Below the pieces are notes generated by a model that worked only from the letters and a program-made list of their open reading frames with translations, searched no databases and was not told where the DNA came from. 64,000 nucleotides of DNA from JACCTU01 sp963769665 (GTDB taxonomy: Bacteria; Actinomycetota; Thermoleophilia; Gaiellales; Gaiellaceae). The stretch covers positions 2,108,001-2,172,000 of the forward strand of contig CAVYMQ010000003.1 in the NCBI GenBank assembly GCA_963769665.1. Reading direction: 5' to 3'. Below, one piece after another: positions 15,721 through 23,141 of the stretch (positions within the stretch are counted from its first letter, which is position 1; the number at the start of each line of letters is the position of its first letter). Position numbers and translations under genes: made by a program.

Positions 15721-16272
15721 ATGGCCACGCGCGCCGTCTCGCGCCCGCTGGCGCAGGTGCCGAACGCGCTCACGATCCTGCGGCTGGGGCTGATCCCCGT
15801 CTTCGTCGTCCTGATGATCGGGGCCGACGAGGGCTACAGCTGGCCGGCCGCGCTCGTCTTCGCCGCGGCGGGAATCACCGATCAGGTCGACGGCTTCCTC
15901 GCGCGCCGCTGGGAGGTCGAGTCCGCGTTCGGCAAGGTCGCCGATCCGCTCGCCGACCGGCTGATGATCGACGCTGCGGTACTTCTGCTCTGGCTGGAGG
16001 GCCGGCTGCCGCTCCTCGCGGTCGCGATCGTCCTGGTGCGGGATGTTCTGCTGCTCGGCGGGTACAAGCTCGTCGTGCCGCGCGGCTACGACTTCGAGGT
16101 CAATTTCCTGGGCAAGCTCGCGACCTGGGTGTTGTACGCGTCGCTCGGGTTCACGATGGTCACGCGCGACGGCACTGCCTGGCCGCTGTGGCTCTTCTGG
16201 ATCGGGCTCGGGCTCGCAGTGCTTGCCGCAGCGCAGTACGTGCTCAAGGCACGCCGGGAGGTGCGCACGTGA
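15721..16272 (+). CDS. pgsA: CDP-alcohol phosphatidyltransferase (PgsA-like)
   Basis: The 183-residue membrane enzyme has the family motif DGFLARR...SAFGKVADPLADR (DG-x2-AR-x8-G-x3-D-x3-D) and four to six hydrophobic segments. It transfers a phosphatidyl group from CDP-diacylglycerol to an alcohol. Glycerol 3-phosphate (PgsA) is the likeliest acceptor, but inositol or another alcohol cannot be excluded. cdsA, which makes its donor, lies 8 kb upstream. Its stop overlaps the next GTG (GTGA). Confidence 0.82.
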   Translation: MATRAVSRPLAQVPNALTILRLGLIPVFVVLMIGADEGYSWPAALVFAAAGITDQVDGFLARRWEVESAFGKVADPLADRLMIDAAVLLLWLEGRLPLLAVAIVLVRDVLLLGGYKLVVPRGYDFEVNFLGKLATWVLYASLGFTMVTRDGTAWPLWLFWIGLGLAVLAAAQYVLKARREVRT

Positions 16273-18779
16273 AGGCCATCGTCATGGCCGGTGGGGAGGG
16301 CACGCGCCTTCGTCCACTCACGTCGAACCAGCCGAAGCCGATGGTCCCGATCGTCGGCAAGCCGTGCATGGAGCACATCATCGAGTTGCTGAACGAACAC
16401 GGCTTCGAGGACGTGATCATCACGGTCGCGTTCTTGCCGCAGGCGATTCGCTCGTACTTCGGCGACGGTGAGTCGCTCGGGGTGAACATCTCGTACTCGG
16501 TCGAGGAGACGCCGCTCGGCACGGCCGGGTCCGTGCGGCTGGCGACGCGGCGGCTCGACGAGACGATCCTGGTCATCTCCGGTGATGCGCTGTGCGACGT
16601 CGATCTGGGCGCGATGCTCGCGACGCACCGGGAGCGTGGTGCCGCCGTGACGATCGGCCTGAAATCGGTGGACAACCCGCTCGAGTTCGGGATCGTCGTG
16701 ACCGACGAGGACGGTCGCATCGAGCGCTTCCTCGAGAAGCCGTCGTGGGGGCAGGTCTTCTCCGACACGATCAACACCGGCATCTACATCCTCGAGCCGG
16801 AGGTGCTGACGCACATCCCGGACGACGGTCCCTACGACTTCTCGAAGGAGCTGTTCCCGCTGCTCCTCGAGATGGGACGCCCGCTGTACGGCCACGTCTT
16901 CGACGGCTACTGGCAGGACATCGGGAACCTCGAGCAGTACCGGCAGGCGAACGCCGACGCCCTCGACGAGCGCGTTCGCCTCAACGTGCCGGGGATCCGC
17001 CTGCGCGGAAACGTGTGGATCGGCGAGGGCGTCGACCTGCACGACCTCGGCGCAGTCCAGGGGCCGGCGTTCATCGGCAACTACTGCCGGATCCTTCCGG
17101 AGGCGACCGTCGGCCCGTACTCCGTGCTGTCCGCGAACGTGACCCTGCGCGAGAACGCCAAGACGACGCACAGCGTCATCGACTCGGGCACGCACATCGG
17201 GCGCGCCGCGTTGATCGAAGGCGCGATCGTCGGGCGCTCGTGTGACATCCGCGCGCACGTCCGGATCGGCGAAGGCGTCGCGGTGGGAGACGAGGTGACG
17301 ATCGGCGAGGAGAGCGTGCTGCAGCCCGGTGTGCGCATCTACCCGTACAAGGAGATCGAGTCCGGCGCGCTGATCCACGAGAGCCTGATCTGGGAGTCGC
17401 GCGCCTCGTCGCGGCTCTTCGACCAGTGGGGTGTGTCCGGTCGCGTCGATGTGGACCTCACGCCGGAGACCGCGATCCGACTCGCGACCGCCCTCGGGAC
17501 TGCGCTGAAGAAAGGCTCGCGAGTCGTCGCGAGCCGGGACTCGTCGCCTGCGTGCCGGATGATCAAGCGTGCCGTGATCACGGGCTTGACCGCGGCCGGG
17601 GTCAACGTCGCCGATCTGCGCGTGCTCCCCGCCGCGGTGAGCCGGCACCTGTTGAAGATGGAAGGGTACGACGCGGGCGTGCACGTGACCACGCACCCGA
17701 CCGATCCCGAGGTCGTGAGGATCCAATTCAGCGAGCCGCCGGGAATCTCGCTCACGCCCACGCTGCAGAAAGAGATCGAGAAGCATTTCTCGCGCGGCGA
17801 GCTGAGGCGCGTCGGCTACAACGAGGTCGGCTCGATCACGTACCCGGCGCGCGTGCGCGAGAGCTACGCGAGCGACCTGCTCGACACGCTCGACATCGAC
17901 GCGATCCGTGCGCGGAGCTTCCGCATCGTCGTCGACTACGGCTACTCCGCGGCGTCGTTCGTGCTGCCGCTCGTTCTCGGGCCGCTCGGCGTCGAGGCCG
18001 TCGCCGCGCACGCGTTCATCACCGAGCGCGACCAGGGTGGGGCGGACGTGCCGGAACTGGTCGAGCAGACCAAGCGGCTCGTTGCTGCGATCGGTGCCGA
18101 CCTCGGCGTCGTCTTCGACCGTGGAGCCGAGCGCCTGCATCTCGTCGACGAGCAGGCGCAGGAGATTCCGCTCGACCGCGCGCTGCTCCTCTTCCTGCAG
18201 CTCCTCGGCTCGGACGGCCGCGTGGGCAAGCTGGCCTTCCCCGTAACGGTGACGAGCCGCGTGGAGGAGCTCCTCGCGGGCAGCGGGCTCGAGATCGTCC
18301 GCACCCCGGCCTCGCTCGCCGAGCTCACGAAGACGGCGTCGACCGACGGCTTCATCTTCGCGGGCGCCGTGGGCGGTGGCTACGTCTTCCCCGAGTTCCT
18401 GCCGGGCTACGACGCAGTCGCGAGCCTGGCGAAGCTCCTGGAGCTCCTGGCGCCGGTCGAGCGGCCGCTCTCGGAGCTCGTGGCCTCGCTGCCTGAGTCC
18501 TCGCTCGTCCACGAGCGTCTGCACTGCCCGTGGGCGCTGAAGGGGACGGTGATGCGGGTCCTCCACGAGCGGCTGGAGGGCCGCGAGGTCGATCTCACGG
18601 ACGGGATCAAGGTCTTCGACGAGCGGGGCACGGCCCAGGTGCTCCCCGACCCCGACGAGCCCGTCGTGCACCTCTACGCGGAGGGGCGAACCGAGGCGGA
18701 GTCGCGCGAACTGGCCGCGGAGCTCAGGACGATCGTCGAGGAAATTCTCGCCGCAGAGGAGTCTCCGGTCGGCGCATGA
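16269..18779 (+). CDS. Mannose-1-phosphate guanylyltransferase fused to a degenerate phosphomannomutase domain
   Basis: The 836-residue protein has three parts. Residues 1-235 are a nucleotidyltransferase (MAGGEGTRLRPLTSNQPKPM), 240-370 a left-handed beta-helix of hexapeptides, and 385-836 a phosphohexomutase fold. The mutase signatures are eroded. The phosphoserine loop 'TASHNP' is VTTHPTD (473-479), the metal loop 'DGDADR' is DRGAER (617-622), and the sugar loop 'GGEESGG' is AGAVGGG (698-704). The first half should make GDP-mannose or a related NDP-sugar; the mutase half is probably inactive or regulatory. It is coupled to pgsA by GTGA. Confidence 0.85.
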   Translation: MKAIVMAGGEGTRLRPLTSNQPKPMVPIVGKPCMEHIIELLNEHGFEDVIITVAFLPQAIRSYFGDGESLGVNISYSVEETPLGTAGSVRLATRRLDETILVISGDALCDVDLGAMLATHRERGAAVTIGLKSVDNPLEFGIVVTDEDGRIERFLEKPSWGQVFSDTINTGIYILEPEVLTHIPDDGPYDFSKELFPLLLEMGRPLYGHVFDGYWQDIGNLEQYRQANADALDERVRLNVPGIRLRGNVWIGEGVDLHDLGAVQGPAFIGNYCRILPEATVGPYSVLSANVTLRENAKTTHSVIDSGTHIGRAALIEGAIVGRSCDIRAHVRIGEGVAVGDEVTIGEESVLQPGVRIYPYKEIESGALIHESLIWESRASSRLFDQWGVSGRVDVDLTPETAIRLATALGTALKKGSRVVASRDSSPACRMIKRAVITGLTAAGVNVADLRVLPAAVSRHLLKMEGYDAGVHVTTHPTDPEVVRIQFSEPPGISLTPTLQKEIEKHFSRGELRRVGYNEVGSITYPARVRESYASDLLDTLDIDAIRARSFRIVVDYGYSAASFVLPLVLGPLGVEAVAAHAFITERDQGGADVPELVEQTKRLVAAIGADLGVVFDRGAERLHLVDEQAQEIPLDRALLLFLQLLGSDGRVGKLAFPVTVTSRVEELLAGSGLEIVRTPASLAELTKTASTDGFIFAGAVGGGYVFPEFLPGYDAVASLAKLLELLAPVERPLSELVASLPESSLVHERLHCPWALKGTVMRVLHERLEGREVDLTDGIKVFDERGTAQVLPDPDEPVVHLYAEGRTEAESRELAAELRTIVEEILAAEESPVGA

Positions 18780-18787
18780 ACTAAAGT

Positions 18788-18803
18788 CTCAAGTTCAGGT
18801 TGA
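18788..18803 (+). promoter_or_regulatory. MerR-type operator-like dyad
   Basis: CTCAAGTTCAGGTTGA contains a TCAA...TTGA dyad with a 7-base centre, the general shape of MerR-family operators. It lies 24 bases before the first gene of an operon whose third gene encodes a MerR regulator, so autoregulation is plausible. The SD GGAGAAGGGA (18809-18818) follows. Confidence 0.35.
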
Positions 18804-18827
18804 CCCCTGGAGAAGGGAACTGCTGAA

Positions 18828-19094
18828 ATGAGCGCCATGGAACCACTGCCGGACTTCGCGTCGCTCGCCGACGACGACCTCAGGGAGCTGATCGAGGAGC
18901 TCGAACGCGAAGAGAGCGACATCTCGTACAGGCGCCGCCTCATCCAGGGGCGGATCGACATCCTGCGGGCCGAGCGGACGGCACGGCTGCGCAAGTCGGT
19001 CGAGTCGGGTGATGATCGTCACGTCAACATGGACGACCTGTCCGACATCCTGTCGCAGAAGGGCTCGCCGTCCTCGAAGGATCCCGCCGCTTGA
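18828..19094 (+). CDS. rsiG: RsiG-like c-di-GMP-binding anti-sigma protein
   Basis: The 88-residue helical protein contains, at E29-S33-R36-Q40-D44, an exact match to the RsiG c-di-GMP signature E(X)3S(X)2R(X)3Q(X)3D (ESDIS...YRR...RLIQGRID). In Streptomyces, RsiG with bound c-di-GMP holds the sporulation sigma WhiG inactive. Single-motif forms that dimerise are known from Rubrobacter. This protein has one motif and so should act as a homodimer. Its sigma partner is not evident in the window. ATG 18828 has a good SD, and the stop overlaps the FHA gene start (TTGA). Confidence 0.75.
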   Translation: MSAMEPLPDFASLADDDLRELIEELEREESDISYRRRLIQGRIDILRAERTARLRKSVESGDDRHVNMDDLSDILSQKGSPSSKDPAA

Positions 19095-19549
19095 GCCACA
19101 TCTACTGTCCCGAGTGCGGCTTCCAGAACCCCGAAGCCGCGAACTTCTGCGCGCGCTGCGGCGCGCACCTCGTCCGGCCCGAGGAGTCGGAGACGACGAT
19201 GACCTTCACGCCGGAAGAGCCTGAGGACGACGGCTCGGGGCTCCCGGAGGGGATCGACGGGCCTGCTCTGATCGTCCGCTCCGGCGGCGGCCGCGCCGGC
19301 GAGACGTTCTCGCTGGAGCGGGACAGCACGACGATCGGCCGCTCGCCCGACTGCGAGATCTTCCTCGACGACGTCACGGTCTCGCGCAAGCACTCGGTGA
19401 TCGTCAAGGCGGGTGAGGCGTTCCGCATCGACGACGAAGGCAGTCTGAACGGCACCTTCGTGAACAAGAAGCGGGTCGAGTCCGCCGAGCTCGAGGACGG
19501 CGACGAGCTCCAGATCGGCAAATACCGGCTGACCTACCTCTCCCGATGA
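19091..19549 (+). CDS. GarA/OdhI-like FHA protein with N-terminal zinc ribbon
   Basis: Residues 1-25 form a CPEC...CARC zinc ribbon. Residues 33-39 (SETTMTF) resemble the ETT phosphorylation motif of GarA/OdhI. Residues 58-150 are an FHA domain with GRSPDC, FLDDVTVSRKH and SLNGTFVN. In mycobacteria and corynebacteria, GarA/OdhI is phosphorylated on this threonine pair by PknG/PknB and then releases 2-oxoglutarate dehydrogenase and glutamate enzymes. Here a similar metabolic switch is likely, with an extra zinc ribbon. The TTG start overlaps the upstream stop (TTGA). Confidence 0.85.
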   Translation: MSHIYCPECGFQNPEAANFCARCGAHLVRPEESETTMTFTPEEPEDDGSGLPEGIDGPALIVRSGGGRAGETFSLERDSTTIGRSPDCEIFLDDVTVSRKHSVIVKAGEAFRIDDEGSLNGTFVNKKRVESAELEDGDELQIGKYRLTYLSR

Positions 19550-20238
19550 GCGTTGCGAAGACCGCCTCCCACGAGCAGGCACTGCTGACGATCGGCGCTG
19601 TCTGCGAGCAGCTCAAGGGCGACTTCCCCGACATCTCGATCTCGAAGATCCGCTACCTCGAGGATCAGGGCCTGATCGCTCCGCGGCGCACGCGTGGGGG
19701 GTACCGGCTGTTCGGCGAGGACGACGTCGAGCGGCTGCGGAAGATCCTCGGCCTGCAGCGCGACGAGTTCCTCCCGCTCCGGGTGATCCGGCAGGAGCTC
19801 TCGACGCCGTCCGCCAAGGATCGGAAGCGCAAGCGGGCTGCGACGCTCTCCGACCAGGAGGACGACTTCGACCTGGACGAGCTGTGCGAGCGGACCGGCA
19901 TCTCCGGCGACCTGGCCCGCGAGCTCGAGGAGTTCGGGCTGCTCGCGCCGCGGACCGAGGCGCGGAAGAAGCGCTACTCCGAGACCGACGTGGGGATCGC
20001 GATCGCGTGCGGTCGCCTCGCGGACTACGGGATCAGCGCCCGGCACCTTCGCGCCTTCAAGACTTCAGCCGACCGCGAGGCCAGCCTGCTCGAGGCCGTT
20101 GTCGCGCCTGCGCTTCGTGCACGGAACGCCGAGCGCCGTCAGGAAGGCCTGCGCGAGCTCGAGGCGCTCGCCGAGGCGGCGCAGGAGCTGGCCCAACTCT
20201 TGTTCCTGCGCGATCTGCGAGAGTTCGCCGCTCGCTGA
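19546..20238 (+). CDS. MerR-family regulator of the FHA operon
   Basis: The 230-residue protein has an N-terminal MerR winged helix (LTIGAVCEQLKGDFPDISIS, then IRYLEDQGLIAPRRTRGGYR), a linker, and a second MerR-like segment (about 105-150: LDELCERTGISGDLARELEE). A helical C-terminus follows. No metal-binding cysteines are present. The FHA-then-MerR order matches the Rv1827-Rv1828 arrangement of mycobacteria. ATG overlaps the FHA stop and its stop shares a base with the apt ATG. Confidence 0.85.
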   Translation: MSVAKTASHEQALLTIGAVCEQLKGDFPDISISKIRYLEDQGLIAPRRTRGGYRLFGEDDVERLRKILGLQRDEFLPLRVIRQELSTPSAKDRKRKRAATLSDQEDDFDLDELCERTGISGDLARELEEFGLLAPRTEARKKRYSETDVGIAIACGRLADYGISARHLRAFKTSADREASLLEAVVAPALRARNAERRQEGLRELEALAEAAQELAQLLFLRDLREFAAR

Positions 20239-20759
20239 TGGCGGCGATCGACCTGAAGTCTCGAATCCGCGAGGTACCCGACTGGCCGGAGCCCGGCGTC
20301 GGGTTCAAGGACATCTCGCCGCTCCTGCGCGACCATGACGCGCTCGAGCAAGCGATCACGAGCCTCGCGTCGTGGACGCGCGAGCTCGAGCCCGACCTCG
20401 TGCTCGGCGCGGAGGCGCGCGGGTTCATCCTGGGCGCGGCGGTCGCGAGCGAGGCGGGGTGCGGGTTCATCCCGGCCCGGCGGCCGGGCAAGCTCCCGCC
20501 CGAGACGGTGAGCGCGACCTACGCGCTCGAGTACGGGCAGAACTCGCTCGAGCTGAACGCCGATGCGATCGGCGACGGCACCCGCGTCGTGATCCACGAC
20601 GACGTGCTCGCGACGGGCGGGACGGTCGAGGCGATCGCCGGCCTCGTCGAGCAGATGGGCGGGGAGGTCGTGGGCGTGTGCTTCATCATCGACCTGACCT
20701 TCCTGGGCGGCCGCGAGCGGCTGTCGCGCTACCCGCAGTTCTCGCTGATCGAGTACTGA
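20238..20759 (+). CDS. apt: Adenine phosphoribosyltransferase
   Basis: Apt salvages adenine to AMP with PRPP. The 173-residue length is typical. Motifs are IREVPDWPEPGVGFKDISPL, GAEARGFILGAAVA, RRPGKLPPETVSATYALEYG and the PRPP loop VVIHDDVLATGGT. It sits at the end of the RsiG/FHA/MerR run with a one-base stop/start overlap, so its cotranscription is likely, though a functional link is unclear. Its stop forms CTGA with the probable start of the next gene. Confidence 0.95.
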   Translation: MAAIDLKSRIREVPDWPEPGVGFKDISPLLRDHDALEQAITSLASWTRELEPDLVLGAEARGFILGAAVASEAGCGFIPARRPGKLPPETVSATYALEYGQNSLELNADAIGDGTRVVIHDDVLATGGTVEAIAGLVEQMGGEVVGVCFIIDLTFLGGRERLSRYPQFSLIEY

Positions 20760-21403
20760 CGCACACTCAGGTCGGTTGTCCGACCTGCCGACAACACTTC
20801 CCAGGTCGCATGTACGACGCGTTGACCAGCCGGTACGGCTTCTCGTGCCCGGTTCGGGGCGAGACGTCGGTCACGCTGTCCGCGTTCCGCTCGCTGGAGC
20901 GCCTCGAGGGAACCGCGCACCCGGTCGTCTACCGCGTCACGTTCGCGTGCTCCTGCGGTGACGAGCATCCCGGGCTCGTCACCCACGACGAGCTCGACTG
21001 GGCTCCTCTAGGCGTCGAAGGCGCGGGGCGCTTCTTCAACCTGATGACCGCCAAGCTCGAGGACTCGGCCGACGAGTTCGGCGACCTCGCCGCTCGGCGC
21101 ATCCAGAAGGGGGAGTGGCCGTGGAGCTTCTTCTGTCTCCCCGAGGAGCGGCCGCGCCCGGTGTTCCCGTCCTCGTTCGTCCTCCTCGCCGTTGCCGACG
21201 GCACCGTGGGTCTCGCGGTGCGCTGCCCCGCCTGCGCCCGGACGTCGGTCAATCTCGTGACGACGAGCCACGTCGACCTGCCGTTCCACAACGACGCGGA
21301 GGTCGGAGTCGTCAGGCACGTCTTCTGGGAGGAGCCGCTCGTCGACGAATTTCGGTCGTTCCTGGGGTCGAGCGAGTTCGACGCCCGCCGGCTTCGCCTT
21401 TAG
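20756..21403 (+). CDS. Cysteine-rich protein of unknown function
   Basis: I do not recognise the family. Zinc-type cysteine pairs appear at CPTC (near the N-terminus), FSCP, ACSC and CPAC (about residue 155). The middle contains LMTAKLEDSADEFGDLAARR and WPWSFFCLPEERPRP. The first standard start, ATG 20810, would cut off the CPTC pair. The in-frame CTG at 20756 overlaps the apt stop as CTGA and keeps it (215 residues), so I annotate that start tentatively. Confidence 0.65.
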   Translation: MTHTQVGCPTCRQHFPGRMYDALTSRYGFSCPVRGETSVTLSAFRSLERLEGTAHPVVYRVTFACSCGDEHPGLVTHDELDWAPLGVEGAGRFFNLMTAKLEDSADEFGDLAARRIQKGEWPWSFFCLPEERPRPVFPSSFVLLAVADGTVGLAVRCPACARTSVNLVTTSHVDLPFHNDAEVGVVRHVFWEEPLVDEFRSFLGSSEFDARRLRL

Positions 21404-21416
21404 ACCCGAAGCAGGG

Positions 21417-21641
21417 ATGAGCGGGGCCCGGCGGGCCGCCGATACCAGTGACGTGACCGCCGCAGAGCCGCAAATCCGCGGGCGGGGAGCTGAGCTCCTG
21501 CTCGACCATTGTGAAGCGCTCGACACCGAGCACCGGCGCCCGACGGCCCGTGAACGGCTCGAGCGGATCGTCGGCGACTCGCTCGCCCGGCTGCTGATCG
21601 GCGCGCTCTCGAGCCGCCGGCCGCGCTCGAACGACGTCTAG
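21417..21641 (+). CDS. Small hypothetical protein
   Basis: A 74-codon frame starts 13 bp after the cysteine-rich gene with a weak SD (CAGGG). The C-terminal half (PTARERLERIVGDSLARLLI) looks like an amphipathic helix and composition is protein-like. No motif or family is recognised. It is probably cotranscribed with its upstream neighbour; function unknown. Confidence 0.45.
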   Translation: MSGARRAADTSDVTAAEPQIRGRGAELLLDHCEALDTEHRRPTARERLERIVGDSLARLLIGALSSRRPRSNDV

Positions 21642-21645
21642 GCGC

Positions 21646-21846
21646 TCAAGGAAGCTTCCGCGCGGATTCGTCGCCGGAGATGCGGATGTAGAACCAGATC
21701 CCGAGCCCGAGGAGCGCGCTGAAGATGAACGAGCTCCCCTTGGGCATGCCGATCGCGAGCATCCCGAGGAAGAGGTAGAGGAAGAAGAAGAATGCCCACC
21801 AAAAGGCCGACACGCCTTTGTCGATGCTCGGTGCGCGCAGGTGCAT
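21646..21846 (-). CDS. Small two-span membrane protein
   Basis: The 66-residue protein has two hydrophobic helices (WWAFFFFLYLFLGMLAIGM and IFSALLGLGIWFYIRI) joined by a short loop. No family is recognised. No SD is seen before the ATG at 21846, and a strong hairpin with a T-tract ends only 14 bases upstream. Its mRNA must therefore start in that short interval (nearly leaderless) or read through the hairpin. Confidence 0.6.
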   Translation of the reverse strand: MHLRAPSIDKGVSAFWWAFFFFLYLFLGMLAIGMPKGSSFIFSALLGLGIWFYIRISGDESARKLP

Positions 21847-21859
21847 GGCGTGATCGTAG

Positions 21860-21905
21860 AAAAACTTTCGGGGCGAGTGTCCCGAAGAACCCTCGCCCCG
21901 AAAGT
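21860..21905 (-). terminator. Intrinsic terminator hairpin on the minus strand
   Basis: ACTTTCGGGGCGAG (21864-21877) and CTCGCCCCGAAAGT (21892-21905) are perfect 14-base complements with a 14-nt loop. Read on the minus strand the stem is followed by TTTT, a textbook intrinsic terminator. It ends a minus-strand transcript starting somewhere in 21906-22180, where no minus-strand gene exists, or attenuates the 66-residue gene. Confidence 0.75.
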
Positions 21906-22075
21906 ATTCACCGAGCCGGTGGCGCTTTCGTCCACCGTCCCCGCTGGCCTTCGGCTTCCGCCTACTGCCACCAGGAGCGGTTTCGACCTACCGGCGCTCC
22001 GTGCTCGGTGCAAGAGGGAAGGTAACCGGGGACGTGTCCCGCTTCAAGAGGTCGAGAATCGTCGTGGCCGCTATT

Positions 22076-22142
22076 TGCGGATAATTCAATTATCCACAAT
22101 TCCACAGCCTTTCTTCCAACTTGTGGGAAAGTCTGTGGACAG
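22076..22142. other. DnaA-box-like cluster with 17-bp palindrome
   Basis: Five 9-mers resemble DnaA boxes: TTATCCGCA (minus, 22076-22084), TTATCCACA (plus, 22090-22098, exact consensus), AATTCCACA (plus, 22098-22106), TTTCCCACA (minus, 22122-22130) and CTGTCCACA (minus, 22134-22142). The first two form a palindrome, GGATAATT-C-AATTATCC (22079-22095). The stretch is clearly AT-richer than its surroundings. No dnaA, dnaN or rpmH is near. It could be an origin, a DnaA titration or regulatory site, or a dif-like site. Confidence 0.45.
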
Positions 22143-22180
22143 CTGGACGCGGGACTCTACACCGTAGGATCGATCGCCGC

Positions 22181-23122
22181 ATGAGCCGCGCTGCGACCTT
22201 CGTTTCCGCCGCAATCCTGCTCTCGCTCGCGGTGCTCCTGACGCTGTTCGATGTGGGGGAGGCGGAGGGCGCGACGTTCCCGGAGTGGCAGGCGCTGGTG
22301 CTCGGGATCGTCCAGGGGCTCACCGAGCTGCTGCCCGTCTCGTCGTCCGGGCACCTGATCCTCGTGCCGTGGCTCGGGGACTGGACGTACCTCGAGCAAC
22401 ACGACGCCTTCAACCAGACGTTCGACGTCGCGCTCCACCTGGGGACGCTCGTCGCGGTGGTCGCCTACTTCTGGCGCGACATTCTCGAGCTCGCGGGCGC
22501 GTTCGCCGGGAGCATCGCCCGCAGGCGGATCCGGACCCCCGCCGAGCGCACCGCCTGGGTCGTCGCGGTCGCAACGGTGCCGGCGGCGATCGTCGGCGCC
22601 GCCGGGGAGTCGCTGATCGCAGAGCACCTCGGGGAGCCGTGGCAGATCGCGATCTTCCTCGCCGTCTTCGCAGGCGTTCTCTGGCTCGCTGATCGCCGGC
22701 CGGAGCGGAAGACGATGGACGAGGTCGGGCTCTGGGGCGCCCTCGGAATCGGCTGCGCGCAGGCGCTCGCGCTGATGCCCGGAGTCTCGCGCTCGGGGAT
22801 CACGATTTCCGCGGCCCGGTTCCTCGGGCTGACCCGCGACGCCGCCGCGCGACTCTCGTTCCTGCTCCTGGTCCCGATCGTGCTCGGCGCGGTGCTGTTG
22901 AAGGGCGTCACCGATGTCCTGCTCGGCGACCTGCCGGCGGGGTGGGCGGGACCGTTCCTCGTCGGCACGCTCGCCGCCGCGGGCAGCGGGCTGCTCGCGA
23001 TTCAGTGGCTGCTCGGCTACGTGCGCCGCCACGACTACACCGTCTTCGTCGTCTACCGCTTGATCGTCGCGGCGATCATCGTGCTGCTGATCGCGAGCGG
23101 CGTCCTCGACGCGACGTTCTAG
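22181..23122 (+). CDS. uppP: Undecaprenyl-diphosphatase
   Basis: UppP (BacA) removes a phosphate from undecaprenyl diphosphate to recycle the carrier that UppS makes. The 313-residue membrane protein shows LVLGIVQGLTELLPVSSSGH (first active loop) and PGVSRSGITISAARFLGL (second loop). There are eight or so hydrophobic helices and an extra N-terminal signal-like helix of about 30 residues. ATG 22181 is chosen; a longer reading has no conserved residues and crosses the DnaA-box-like cluster. Confidence 0.95.
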   Translation: MSRAATFVSAAILLSLAVLLTLFDVGEAEGATFPEWQALVLGIVQGLTELLPVSSSGHLILVPWLGDWTYLEQHDAFNQTFDVALHLGTLVAVVAYFWRDILELAGAFAGSIARRRIRTPAERTAWVVAVATVPAAIVGAAGESLIAEHLGEPWQIAIFLAVFAGVLWLADRRPERKTMDEVGLWGALGIGCAQALALMPGVSRSGITISAARFLGLTRDAAARLSFLLLVPIVLGAVLLKGVTDVLLGDLPAGWAGPFLVGTLAAAGSGLLAIQWLLGYVRRHDYTVFVVYRLIVAAIIVLLIASGVLDATF

Positions 23123-23141
23123 CTCTCGCTGCGATGTCTAG

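Noticed and set aside
16086..18671. 861-codon minus-strand frame opposite the guanylyltransferase fusion
   Set aside because: It is rich in Arg, His, Asp and Val as expected for the antisense frame of high-GC coding DNA, has no domain, and the plus strand is clearly coding.
22121..22180. Longer uppP start at 22121
   Set aside because: The added residues are not conserved and would translate through the DnaA-box-like cluster; ATG 22181 precedes the signal-like helix.
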